Shown piece after piece: positions 40,099 through 49,400 of a stretch of 64,000 nt of DNA (its first letter is position 1; each line of letters opens with the position of its first letter). The translations under genes were made by a program, and so were the position numbers. Source of the DNA: Acidimicrobiales bacterium (lineage in GTDB: Bacteria > Actinomycetota > Acidimicrobiia > Acidimicrobiales > VFJN01); contig DATHJB010000212.1 of NCBI GenBank assembly GCA_035316325.1, positions 62,001 to 126,000 of the forward strand, written 5' to 3'. Below the pieces are notes generated by a model. It made no database searches and was not told the DNA's origin. It saw only the letters and a list, made by a program, of their open reading frames with translations.

Positions 40099-40831
40099 GC
40101 GAGAGCTGCGCTATCGGACCATCGCCGACGAGTTGCGCCGTCAGGTGGAGAGCGGTGAGCTCGCCGCGGGCGGTCTACTGCCCAGCGAGAGCGAGCTGTC
40201 GGGAGGCTACGGCGTCAGCCGGGTGACGGTCCGCAAGGCGCTGGAGCTGCTGCGCGACGAGGGCCTGATCGACTCGCGGCAGGGGTTCGGGTGGTTCGTC
40301 GCCGCCGACCCCGTGCGCCAGGCGCTGGGCTGGCTGGGCACCATCGAGGACCAGCTGGAGTCGCTGGGCGTCGCCTCGGAGCGCCGGGTGGTCGACTTCG
40401 GGTTCGTGAAGGCGCCGCCCCGGGCCCGGCAGGTGCTGCACTCGCCGACGGTCCTGCAGGTGCGGCGGGTCAACCTGGCCGACGGGCAGCCCTTCGCCCG
40501 GGTCACCGTGTGGTGCCCGGAGGACCTGGGGTCGACGCTGTCACGGGCCGACGTGGAGCGGGAGCCGTTCTACGAGCTGCTCGACGTGCAGATCGGGCGG
40601 GCCACCCAGACCATCGGGGCGTCGGCCGCGGATGCCGCCGATGCCGAGCTGCTGGCGGTGCCCGTGGGGTCGCCGGTGCTGCGCTGCGAGCGGGTGACCT
40701 GGGACACCGAGGAGCGGGCGGTGCTGCTGTCGGAGCACGTGTTCCCGGGCCACCGCACCGAGCTGGTGGTGGAGCTGCCCCGCTTCGACCCCTCGATGGG
40801 CCCGTCGGGCCTGCGCCTCGTGGAGAACTGA
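40097..40831 (+). CDS. GntR/HutC-family regulator with UTRA domain
   Basis: This 244-residue protein has an N-terminal winged helix (RYRTIADELRRQVESGEL, then LPSESELSGGYGVSRVTVRKAL) and a C-terminal UTRA ligand domain (about 85-238). HutC-type members bind small metabolites. It starts with GTG inside its own predicted operator and is divergent from aconitase. It is the best candidate repressor of the aconitase/GGDEF operon. The ligand is unknown. Confidence 0.9.
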   Translation: MRELRYRTIADELRRQVESGELAAGGLLPSESELSGGYGVSRVTVRKALELLRDEGLIDSRQGFGWFVAADPVRQALGWLGTIEDQLESLGVASERRVVDFGFVKAPPRARQVLHSPTVLQVRRVNLADGQPFARVTVWCPEDLGSTLSRADVEREPFYELLDVQIGRATQTIGASAADAADAELLAVPVGSPVLRCERVTWDTEERAVLLSEHVFPGHRTELVVELPRFDPSMGPSGLRLVEN

Positions 40832-40902
40832 CCGGGACGCCGCGCCCAGCCGTGAGAGGCTGATCGCGCAACGGTGAGGCGCGTCGGACATCAAGGGGTT
40901 GG

Positions 40903-43900
40903 ATGGACCTGTTGCTGGAGCTGAGGTGCTGGCACGGCGGCGCGGTGACCTCGACCGACGTCGTCGTCGACATCGACCCCGACGACACCGTCGAGGCGCT
41001 CACCCACGCTCTGGCCTCGTACGCCAACCGGCACAGCCCTGCGCCGCTGCCCGAGGACCGGGTGGTGGTCGTCCGGGGCTCCGCCAGCTCGCCGGCCCGT
41101 CCTGGCGACCGGCCGCTCGACCCCGCGGCCCGCATCGTGGACTCCGGCCTGGTCAGCGGCGACACCGTGCTCCTCACCACGCCCCGGCCGCTCGAGCCGC
41201 CGCCCCCCGACCTGGCCCTGGCCCTCGACCTGGTCGCCGGCCCCCAGGCCGGGAGGTCCGTACGCCTGGCGCCCGGGCGCCTCACCGTCGGCGGCGGGGT
41301 GGGCTGCAACATCGTGATCGCCGATCCCACGCTGGCCCGGTTCCAGTTCACGCTGGAGGTCACGGCCCAGGGCGAGCTGCGGGTGGCGCCCACCCCCGAG
41401 GCGATCACCGGCACCCGGGTGGGCGGCGCCACGCTCGACGAGCCCACGTTCGTCATGCCCGGCGAGGAGATCCAGGCCGGGGCCACCATGCTCATCCCCC
41501 GGCGGCTCTCGCCCGACGAGACCCGCCGGCGCGACCGTCTGGGCCAGGTGCCGTTCAACCGGGTGCCGTACCGGCGGGCGATGATCCCCGCCCGCGAGTT
41601 CGACGAGCTGCCCCCGCCGCCCACCACGCCCGACCGCAAGGGCCTGTCGATCATGCAGGCTCTGCTGCCCGCCATGAGCGGCCTCGGCTTCGCGTTCATG
41701 ATGAACAACCCGTGGTTCCTGGCCCTCATGCTGGCCACACCGCTGCTGCTCGTCGTGAAGCACTTCACCGACAAGCGCGGCGGCAAGAAGAAGTTCCTGC
41801 GCGACCGGGCCGCGTACTTCGACAAGGTCGAGTCCCGCTCGGCCGAGATCGACCGGGCGCTCGACCACGAGCGCCGCATCCGGCTGCTCGCCGCCCCCGA
41901 CCTCGCCGACCTCGGCCACCAGGCCGCCTTCCACATGCCGCGCCTGTGGGAGCGCGACCGCATCGCCGGCGACCTCCTCGACGTGCGCCTCGGCCTGGGT
42001 GACCGGCCCTCGCACATCTCCCAGCGCATCCGGCCCCAGGGCGACGAGGAGCTGCAGGCCGCCGGCCACGCCATGCTCGCCCACCACGGCGCCGTGCTCG
42101 ACGTGCCGGTCACCGTCAACGTCGTCGAGGTCGGCACCGTCGGCCTGAGCGGCGACCCGGCGCAGGTGGCCGCCACCGGGCGGGCGCTCGTGGCGCAGGC
42201 CTCCTGCCTGCACAGCCCCGAGGACCTGGTGGTCGCGGCCGCCATCGGCGCCGGCAGCACCAGCGGCTTCGACTGGGTCAAGTGGCTGCCCCACGTGCGG
42301 TCGGCCACGTCGCCGCTCGACGGCGCCCACGTGGTGGTCGGCCCGGCCGAGACCCGGCGGCTCCTGGTCAACCTGTTGGCCGTGGCCGGCCTGCGCGGCG
42401 AGCGCATGAAGGGCTTCTCCAACGCCGACACCGCCCTGGTCTGGCCCCGGCTGCTGGTGGTGATGGACGAGGCCGCCGAGCCCGACCGGTCGCTCCTGTC
42501 CCAGCTGCTCGACGTCGCCCCCGGCCTCGGGATCCACATGCTGTGGCTCGGCCGCAGCGAGCTGCAGGTGCCCCGCCAGTGCCGGGCGGTGCTGCACTGC
42601 GCCGGCGTCGGCCTTACCGGCGTGCTGCGCTCCACCGACCCGACGGTCGCCGAGCAGCCCGTCGAGCTCGACGGCGCCGGCCCGGCCGTGGCCCGTACCG
42701 TCGCCCGCTCCCTGGCCCCGCTGCGCGACGCCAGCGCCGGCAGCGCCACCACCGCCATCCCCCGGATGGTGCCGCTGCTCGACGTGCTGGGCCTCGACCA
42801 CCCCGACGGCGACCAGATCGCCGCCCGCTGGAACGTCGCCCGGCCCTACGGACTGGAGTTCGCCATCGGCCAGTCGGTGGAGGGCCCGTTCACCCTCGAC
42901 CTGGTGGAGCAGGGCCCTCACAGCCTGATCGGCGGCACGTCCGGCGCCGGCAAGAGCGAGCTGCTGCAGACCCTGGTGCTGGCGCTGGCCGCCAACTACT
43001 CGCCGCAGAAGCTCAACTTCCTGTTCGTCGACTACAAGGGCGGCGCCAGCAGCGCCGAGTTCCGCGACCTGCCCCACACGGTCGGCTACGTCACCAACCT
43101 GTCCGGGCGGCTGGCGCTGCGGGCGCTCACGTCGCTGCGGGCCGAGCTGAAGCGCCGCATGCTGCTCATGGAGGGCCGGGCCAAGGACCTCACCGAGATG
43201 CTGGAGGTGGCCCCCGAGGACGCCCCGCCCAGCCTGGTGATCGTCGTCGACGAGTTCGCGGCGCTGGTCAAGGAGATCCCGGACTTCGTGGCCGGCATCG
43301 TCGACATCGCCCAGCGGGGTCGCAGCCTCGGCATCCACCTGGTGCTGGCCACCCAGCGGCCGACCGGCGTCGTCAACGACAACATCCTGGCCAACACCAA
43401 CCTGCGCATCGCGCTGCGCATGCTCGACCCCACCGACTCCGACAACATCATCAACTCCCGCGAGGCGGCCGACATCCCGGTGCCGCTGCGGGGCCGGGCG
43501 TTCGCCCGCACCGGGCCCCAGACGCTGGTGCCGTTCCAGACCGCCTGGTCGGGGGCGCCGTTCGTGGCGTCCCGCGGCGAGGAGATGCAGGCCGTCAACG
43601 TCCACCCGTTCGTGCTGCACCCCGACATGGCGCCCGAGGTGTCGGTGGCGGGCGAGGCCGCACCCGGGGCGTTCGACCCCGACGGGGTCGCGGCCGTGGA
43701 GGTCGCCCCCCTGTCGCTGGTGGTCGCCGAGCCCGAGAGCCACCTCGACGTGCTGGTGGGTGCCAGCGCCGACGCCGCCCGGCAGCTGGGCCTGCCGCCG
43801 GTGCGCCGGCCCTGGGTCGAGCCGCTGCCGGAGGTCATCCCGGTCGACGACGTGCTCGCCGAGATCCCGCCGCTCGACGTCATCCGCGACCCCGGCCGCT

Positions 43901-45387
43901 ACGCCGTCCTCGGCCGCTACGACGACCCGGAGAACCAGGCCCAACGGCCCGCCATCGTCGACCTCGAGGCGTCCGGCGGACTGCTGGTCTACGGCACGGG
44001 CGGCAGCGGCAAGACCACCCTGCTCCGGACCGTGGCCCTCGGCATGACCGCCCAGGGCGACGCCGACGACGTCGTGGTCTACGCCCTCGACTACGCCAGC
44101 CGGTCGCTCGACCCGCTCAGCGAGCTACCCCAGTGCGCCGCCGTGCTGCAGGGCGACGACGAGGAGGGCGTCACCCGGCTCCTCACGCTGCTGGAGCAGG
44201 AGATCGACATCCGCCGCCGGCTGCTCGCCCAGCATCGCTCGGAGAGCCTCGGCGCTCTCCGGCAGCGCTCCGGCGAGATCCACGTGCCGCGGATCGTGGT
44301 GCTGCTCGACAGCTACGGCAACTTCCACGAGACCTTCGACAAGTCCGACCGCTACCAGTGGCAGACGATCTTCCAGCAGATCGTCACCGCCGGCCGGCAG
44401 GTCGGCATCCACTGCGTCATCACCCACGACCGGCGCATGGGCATCGGTCCGGCGCTGCAGTCGGCCATCGCCGCCCGGCTGGTGCTGCGCATGTCGTCGG
44501 TCGACGAGATGACGTCGCTCAACGTGCCCACCACCGTGGCGAAGGACGCCGACCTCCCCCTCGGCCGCGGGTTCGCCTCGTGGCTGGGCGGCGGCGCCAC
44601 CGAGGTGCAGGTGGCGTGCCCGGGCGACGACCCGGCCGGCGCCGCCCAGGTCGACGCCCTCCTGAAGCAGGCCGAGAAGCTGGCGGCCGCGAGCGCCGCC
44701 CGGGCCCCGGCGTTGCCCAAGCTGCCCGAGCGCCTGATGCTCGACGATGCCCCCGTGGGCGCCGAGCTCACGGCCCCGCTGGGCGCGGTCGACCTCACGC
44801 TCGCCACCCTCCAGATCGACCTGCGGCGCCAGAACTTCGTGGTGCTCGGGCCGCCCATGTCGGGCCGGTCGTCGACGCTGGCCACGGCAGCGGCCGGGTT
44901 GCGGGCGTCGTCTGGCGAGGCCCTGCGGCTGGTGGCCATCGGTTCCGCCTCGAGCCCGCTGCAGTCGCTCGACCTGTGGGACGATGCCGCCTTCTCCCGG
45001 GCCGCCCACGCCCGGGTGGCCGAGGCGCTGTGGGAGGCCGTCGCCGACGACGAGGGCGTCGACGCCCGGGCCGTCCTGTTCATCGACGGGGCCGAGGAGA
45101 TCGACGACTTCGACGTCGAGCGCCCGCTCGAGCAGCTGGCCAAGCGCGAGTGCGTGCGGCTGATCGTGGCGTGCGAGCCGTCGACCATGTCCAAGGCCTA
45201 CAGCGGCTGGCTGTCCACCCTGCGGCGCAACCGCAGCGCCGTGTTCCTGCAGCCCGACACCCGCGCCGACGTCGAGACCGTGCTCGACGTGCGCCCGGCC
45301 CTCCGGCCCGGCCAGGACTTCCCTCCGGGGCGGGGCATCTTCGTGGCCAACCGGAGCTGGTCGCTGGTGCAGGTGGGCCTCACCTGA
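40903..45387 (+). CDS. EssC/EccC-like type VII secretion ATPase
   Basis: This 1494-residue FtsK/SpoIIIE-family protein has an N-terminal ubiquitin-like region (1-95), an FHA-like domain (about 105-205), two membrane helices (about 250-290) and tandem ATPase modules. Walker A motifs are GGTSGAGKS at 677-685 and GTGGSGKT at 1031-1038. The last module has GPPMSGRSS (1316-1324), where the catalytic lysine is replaced by arginine. The layout matches EssC, the motor of WXG100 export. It is directly upstream of a WXG100 gene. No EccB, EccD, EccE or mycosin genes are visible here. Confidence 0.9.
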   Translation: MDLLLELRCWHGGAVTSTDVVVDIDPDDTVEALTHALASYANRHSPAPLPEDRVVVVRGSASSPARPGDRPLDPAARIVDSGLVSGDTVLLTTPRPLEPPPPDLALALDLVAGPQAGRSVRLAPGRLTVGGGVGCNIVIADPTLARFQFTLEVTAQGELRVAPTPEAITGTRVGGATLDEPTFVMPGEEIQAGATMLIPRRLSPDETRRRDRLGQVPFNRVPYRRAMIPAREFDELPPPPTTPDRKGLSIMQALLPAMSGLGFAFMMNNPWFLALMLATPLLLVVKHFTDKRGGKKKFLRDRAAYFDKVESRSAEIDRALDHERRIRLLAAPDLADLGHQAAFHMPRLWERDRIAGDLLDVRLGLGDRPSHISQRIRPQGDEELQAAGHAMLAHHGAVLDVPVTVNVVEVGTVGLSGDPAQVAATGRALVAQASCLHSPEDLVVAAAIGAGSTSGFDWVKWLPHVRSATSPLDGAHVVVGPAETRRLLVNLLAVAGLRGERMKGFSNADTALVWPRLLVVMDEAAEPDRSLLSQLLDVAPGLGIHMLWLGRSELQVPRQCRAVLHCAGVGLTGVLRSTDPTVAEQPVELDGAGPAVARTVARSLAPLRDASAGSATTAIPRMVPLLDVLGLDHPDGDQIAARWNVARPYGLEFAIGQSVEGPFTLDLVEQGPHSLIGGTSGAGKSELLQTLVLALAANYSPQKLNFLFVDYKGGASSAEFRDLPHTVGYVTNLSGRLALRALTSLRAELKRRMLLMEGRAKDLTEMLEVAPEDAPPSLVIVVDEFAALVKEIPDFVAGIVDIAQRGRSLGIHLVLATQRPTGVVNDNILANTNLRIALRMLDPTDSDNIINSREAADIPVPLRGRAFARTGPQTLVPFQTAWSGAPFVASRGEEMQAVNVHPFVLHPDMAPEVSVAGEAAPGAFDPDGVAAVEVAPLSLVVAEPESHLDVLVGASADAARQLGLPPVRRPWVEPLPEVIPVDDVLAEIPPLDVIRDPGRYAVLGRYDDPENQAQRPAIVDLEASGGLLVYGTGGSGKTTLLRTVALGMTAQGDADDVVVYALDYASRSLDPLSELPQCAAVLQGDDEEGVTRLLTLLEQEIDIRRRLLAQHRSESLGALRQRSGEIHVPRIVVLLDSYGNFHETFDKSDRYQWQTIFQQIVTAGRQVGIHCVITHDRRMGIGPALQSAIAARLVLRMSSVDEMTSLNVPTTVAKDADLPLGRGFASWLGGGATEVQVACPGDDPAGAAQVDALLKQAEKLAAASAARAPALPKLPERLMLDDAPVGAELTAPLGAVDLTLATLQIDLRRQNFVVLGPPMSGRSSTLATAAAGLRASSGEALRLVAIGSASSPLQSLDLWDDAAFSRAAHARVAEALWEAVADDEGVDARAVLFIDGAEEIDDFDVERPLEQLAKRECVRLIVACEPSTMSKAYSGWLSTLRRNRSAVFLQPDTRADVETVLDVRPALRPGQDFPPGRGIFVANRSWSLVQVGLT

Positions 45388-45427
45388 GGGGGCCGCCCTC
45401 GCGCTCCGGGGGCTCGTGATGTACATC

Positions 45428-45446
45428 TCCTCGTGTAGGACGAGGA
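45428..45446 (+). promoter_or_regulatory. Hairpin in the WXG100 leader
   Basis: TCCTCGT-GTAGG-ACGAGGA gives a perfect 7-bp stem with 5-nt loop in the 81-bp gap between the ATPase and WXG100 genes. The RBS GGAGG (45456-45460) and GTG start (45469) follow. It may attenuate or stabilise the mRNA. Confidence 0.4.
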
Positions 45447-45468
45447 ACGACTGACGGAGGAAAGACTC

Positions 45469-45765
45469 GTGAGCGACCTGCTGAAGCTGACTCCCACCGA
45501 GCTGCAGACCCGTGCCAACAACATCAACTCGATGGTGGACGAGATGGCCAGCTACTTCGACCGGGAGCTGACCGCCCTGCAGGGCACCGACTGGCAGGGC
45601 GCGGCCGGCGACGCCTACAAGGACATGTTCGGGAACGCCCGGCGCTCGTTCAAGGGCGTGGAGGACAACCTCCGGGGCTGCTCGAACCTGCTGGTGAGCA
45701 TGAAGGACGGCTTCCAGGAGATGGACGCCACCATGGCCCGCCGCGTCGCCTCCGGCGGCGCCTGA
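45469..45765 (+). CDS. WXG100 (ESAT-6-like) protein
   Basis: This 98-residue two-helix protein is an export substrate or chaperone of type VII secretion. The turn motif W42-Q-G44 (GTDWQGAAGDAY) lies between helices, and the protein lacks a signal peptide. The GTG start has RBS GGAGG 8 nt upstream. It immediately follows the EssC-like ATPase gene and is followed by a terminator hairpin, so the pair forms an expression unit. Confidence 0.92.
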   Translation: MSDLLKLTPTELQTRANNINSMVDEMASYFDRELTALQGTDWQGAAGDAYKDMFGNARRSFKGVEDNLRGCSNLLVSMKDGFQEMDATMARRVASGGA

Positions 45766-45784
45766 AGCCACTCTCGACGTCCAC

Positions 45785-45818
45785 GAAGGCCGGGAGCGCA
45801 GCACGCGCCCCGGCCTTC
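45785..45818. terminator. Bidirectional terminator hairpin
   Basis: GAAGGCCGGG (45785-45794) and CCCGGCCTTC (45809-45818) form a perfect 10-bp stem with a 14-nt loop. It separates the WXG100 gene from the convergent immunity gene. There is no long T-tract. Confidence 0.7.
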
Positions 45819-45861
45819 TGTCGCGCCCGGGCCTGGTGGGGCCGGGACGCCGGGCCTGCGC

Positions 45862-46404
45862 CTACTGGATGCCCAGCTCGCGGAGGGCTTCGGGCACCGA
45901 CTCGTACGCCGGCCGGATCGCCCGGATGGCGGTGGGGGTGACCACGAAGATCACACCACCGGTGCCCGGCGGGGTGACCACCCACCGGCCGTCGCCGGCG
46001 TCGGCCCATTCCCAGTTCTGGAGGTCGGCGGGCCGGATCATGCCCTGGCCCTCGATCCAGCCGGCCAGCTGGTCGGCCACGTCGTCGGACGGCTCGGCCG
46101 GGTCCGGTTCCGCGGCCAGCCGCTCCAGCGACGGCTGCAGCTCGTCGGCCACCCACTGCAACGTGGCGCGGCCCGTGCCGAGGTACCTCGACGAGTGGGC
46201 CATGGCGAAGGCGTCGAGGTCGGCGTCGGCGACCGTGGGGTCGGCCAGGAGCGCCTGCAGCTCTCCGAGGGCGTCGGCACCCCGCTCGAGGCCCTCGACC
46301 TTGGTGTAGTCGTCGAGCTCGGCGGCGAGCGTCGTGTCGCCCAGGACGTAGGCGCTCAGCAGGTACACGACCTCGGGGCAGCGGGCGGTGAGCGTGTCGG
46401 TCAT
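45862..46404 (-). CDS. Candidate immunity protein of the RHS toxin
   Basis: ATG 46404 (GGTGG upstream) gives 180 residues; a GTG at 46416 is an alternative. The protein is soluble and acidic, with a helical N-terminal half (ALGELQALLADP...LERLAAE) and a short beta-rich C-terminus (GRWVVTPPGTGGVIFVVTP). No named family is recognised. Its position, directly after the 3' end of the toxin gene with a gap of only 13 nt, is the usual place of an immunity gene. Function is inferred from position only. Confidence 0.55.
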   Translation of the reverse strand: MTDTLTARCPEVVYLLSAYVLGDTTLAAELDDYTKVEGLERGADALGELQALLADPTVADADLDAFAMAHSSRYLGTGRATLQWVADELQPSLERLAAEPDPAEPSDDVADQLAGWIEGQGMIRPADLQNWEWADAGDGRWVVTPPGTGGVIFVVTPTAIRAIRPAYESVPEALRELGIQ

Positions 46405-46417
46405 CGGTCGGTCCACC

Positions 46418-49400
46418 CTACGAGACGCCGGCCGGGCCGGCGACGGTGGGCGGGAACGTGGGCGGCGGCGGGGGTGCCACGAGGCTCGGCTGCGCCTTCA
46501 CGATGAGGTAGGCGGGCCACGAGCCCGGGGGACGCCGCTCGAGCACCACCTTGACGCCGGTGGCCGGCACGCTGGTGCTCTGGCCCTGCACCATGGCTCG
46601 GCCGGTGACGGACGAGAAGGGCTGGTCGATCGTGAGGCGGGCGTCCGTCGAGCCCTGGAGCCACTGGTCGACCCGGGCCTGGTTGGAGCCGATCGCCTGG
46701 TCGACCCAGAAGTCGGCGGTGTGGCCGTTGTCGAAGGTCGAGTGGTAGGGCAGGTCGGGGTTCTGCCACAGCCGGTGCTCCATGAACGAGTCGGCGGCGC
46801 CCATGTGCTCGGTCAGGGCGGGGCCGGGTTGGCCCCCCGTCAGTGAGGGGAGCCCATCGTGCATGGCCAGGGTCCCGCCCTCGAACCGGTACGGGGTGAT
46901 GTTCGACTGGAAGGGCCCGTCGATCGGGGCGCTCGGCACGGCCCGGTACTGGTCCAGCGGGCTGTCGGTGCGCCACACCATCTCGTCGGGGCGGCGGAAC
47001 ATCGACTGCACGAACCTGACCCGGTTCGGGTACTGCGGCGGCCACGGCCGGTACACCGGGGGTTTCGGCTGCGGATCGACCCACCGCAGCGTGCCGTCCG
47101 GGGCGACCTCGGCGCCGAACACGTGGGCGGCACCGCGCTGAGCGACGCCGTTCACCATGTACGGCTCCCAGCCGACGCCGACGATGGCGACCGTGCCCGG
47201 CGGATGCCCTCGCAACTGGAGGGCGACGTGGCTCCACGCCCGCTGCTGGAAGAGGCCGAGGTCACCGAGGTTCTGGGCGTAGATGGTGTTGTTGGGCACC
47301 GCTCCGGCCCACCACGCGGTGAGGTCGGCCTCGAAGAACGCCCGGTCGCCCGAGGCCGCGTAGGGCTGGGCGCCCTGGCGGGCGTCGGCGTAGGCCCGCA
47401 TGTTGTCGGTGCAGTTGGTCCCGTAGGCGTTCATCCCCCCGTTGCCGGCGTTGAAGTGGGGGTTGACGAAGTCGAGCCACTGCTCCGGGTTCTCGCGTCC
47501 GAACTGCTCGATCGCGTCGGCGAGCCGTTGGTCGGCGCCGGGGGTCGGAGCGAACCGGTGGGGGTAGAGGTCGCTGACCCGCTGGCCCACGTCGACGGGG
47601 GAGGGGTGGAACACCTGCCGCACGTACTGCTGCTGGATCAGCAGATCGATCTGGTGCGTGGGGTGGAGGTGCGCCGGTGCCTGCCCGGGCGGCGGGGGCG
47701 TCTCCATCCTCACGCTCTTGGGGAAGAGCGACTCCTTCAGGCCCTTGAGCTTGCGGTTGATCTGCCACCACTTGGCGGGGGTCTCCGGCTTGATGACCGG
47801 CCGGAACCCGGGGTTGAGGCGCGGCGGAGGGACGGGCTGGAGCGGCGCCGGCGTGCTGTCCGGACGCGGCGGCACCTGGGCCGTGCCGTCGACGGCCGTG
47901 CCATCGACGGGCTCCGGGGAGCTCGACGGCTGACCGTCCGGTGCCGGGTGTCCGTCCGGTGCCGGCCGACCGGGCGCGTCGGGTGCGCCTCTCGGTCCGG
48001 CACCCCCTCCGGTCCCCCCGGGCACGTCGACGTCACGGGCCCCGGGCGGTGCTGCCGGGTCGGCCTCTCCGCCCCGGACCCCCGGGCTCTCCGGTTCACC
48101 GGCCCGTGCGGCGGGGGTGGTGGGGCTGCCGGGTTCACCGGCCCGCGGGCCGGGAACCTCTTCGCCGGTCCGGGGCCCGGACGGCTGGTCGACGGGTCGG
48201 GGCCCGGTCGGCTGGGCCGGATCAGCGGGTCGAGCAGCGGGCGGCTCGACGGGCCGGCCTCCCGGCGGCTCGGTGGGGCGTCCGACGGGTGGGTCGGTGG
48301 GTCGAGCAGCGGGCGGCTCGGTGGGGCGTCCAGTGGGTGGGTCGGCAGGTCGAGCGGCGGGCGGCTCGACGGGGCGGGCGGGGGGACTGACATCGGCGGG
48401 GCCGCCGGTGCGGGCCTGGGGGGCCGCCGGGGTGTCGGCCCGGGACTGTGGGGTCGTCGGGTCGGTGGTGCGGGGGCCGCCGGGGACGTCGGGGCCGGGG
48501 TCGGGGCCGCCACTCGGCGGGAGGCCTTCGGGGCCCGGCGGCTCGCCGGTCTCGGTCCAGTGCCGGGGCGGCCGGCTGCCGGTGGTGAGCCGGTAGTCGT
48601 CGAGGTGGGTGAGGGTCTCGTTGAGCGCCTCCCCGCTGCCGCCGTCGTTGCCGCCCGAGCCCTTCCCGCCGGCGGCGGGGTTGCCAGGCCGGTACTCCCC
48701 GGGTCGGGGCTGGTAGACGACCACCCGCACGCCGCTCGACTCGAGCTGCAGCAGGTCGCCGGTGGTGGTGCGGTCGGCGATCCGGGGCGGCTCGTAGGCG
48801 TGGGGGACGTGCAGCTCGATGTCGACGTTGCGGAGCGCGGCGTCCCAGTCGACCTGCGAGATGCGCGGCGGGCGCACCAGGGCCCCGGGCAGCTCGCGGG
48901 TGACGTAGTTGGTGATGGTCGTGGGGCACCGGGTGTTGCACGGCGACCGGTTGATCACGAGGTTCACCGGCACCCGGTTGCCCGTGGCGGCCGCCAGCTC
49001 GGCGGCGTCCTGCACGGCCCGCTGGAGATCGCCCGACTGGATGACGACGTCCTCGGCGTGGAGCCCGTTGCCGCTGAACCGGACGGCGTTGCCGGGGTTG
49101 GCGGCGATGCTCGGGTCGGCTGCCCGCATGCTCGGCGGGATCTGGCCGTCGACGGTGACGAACCCGGCCGTGAGGTCGCGGGCGTCCCGGGGCAGGCGGC
49201 TGGTGGGGCCGTGGAAGTGGTCGCCCACGCGGGTCCCGTCGGGCAGGAGGGCGTTGCCCTGCAGGCCCGGGTCGGCGATGTCGTGCCACTGGCTGGGCCG
49301 GCGTGGGGGGAACCGCGGCGGTGGGGCTCCCGCACCGGGACCACCGGGGCCACCCGGGCCGGAGCCGCCGGGCCCGGTGGGACCGCCGGGGCTGCTCGGG

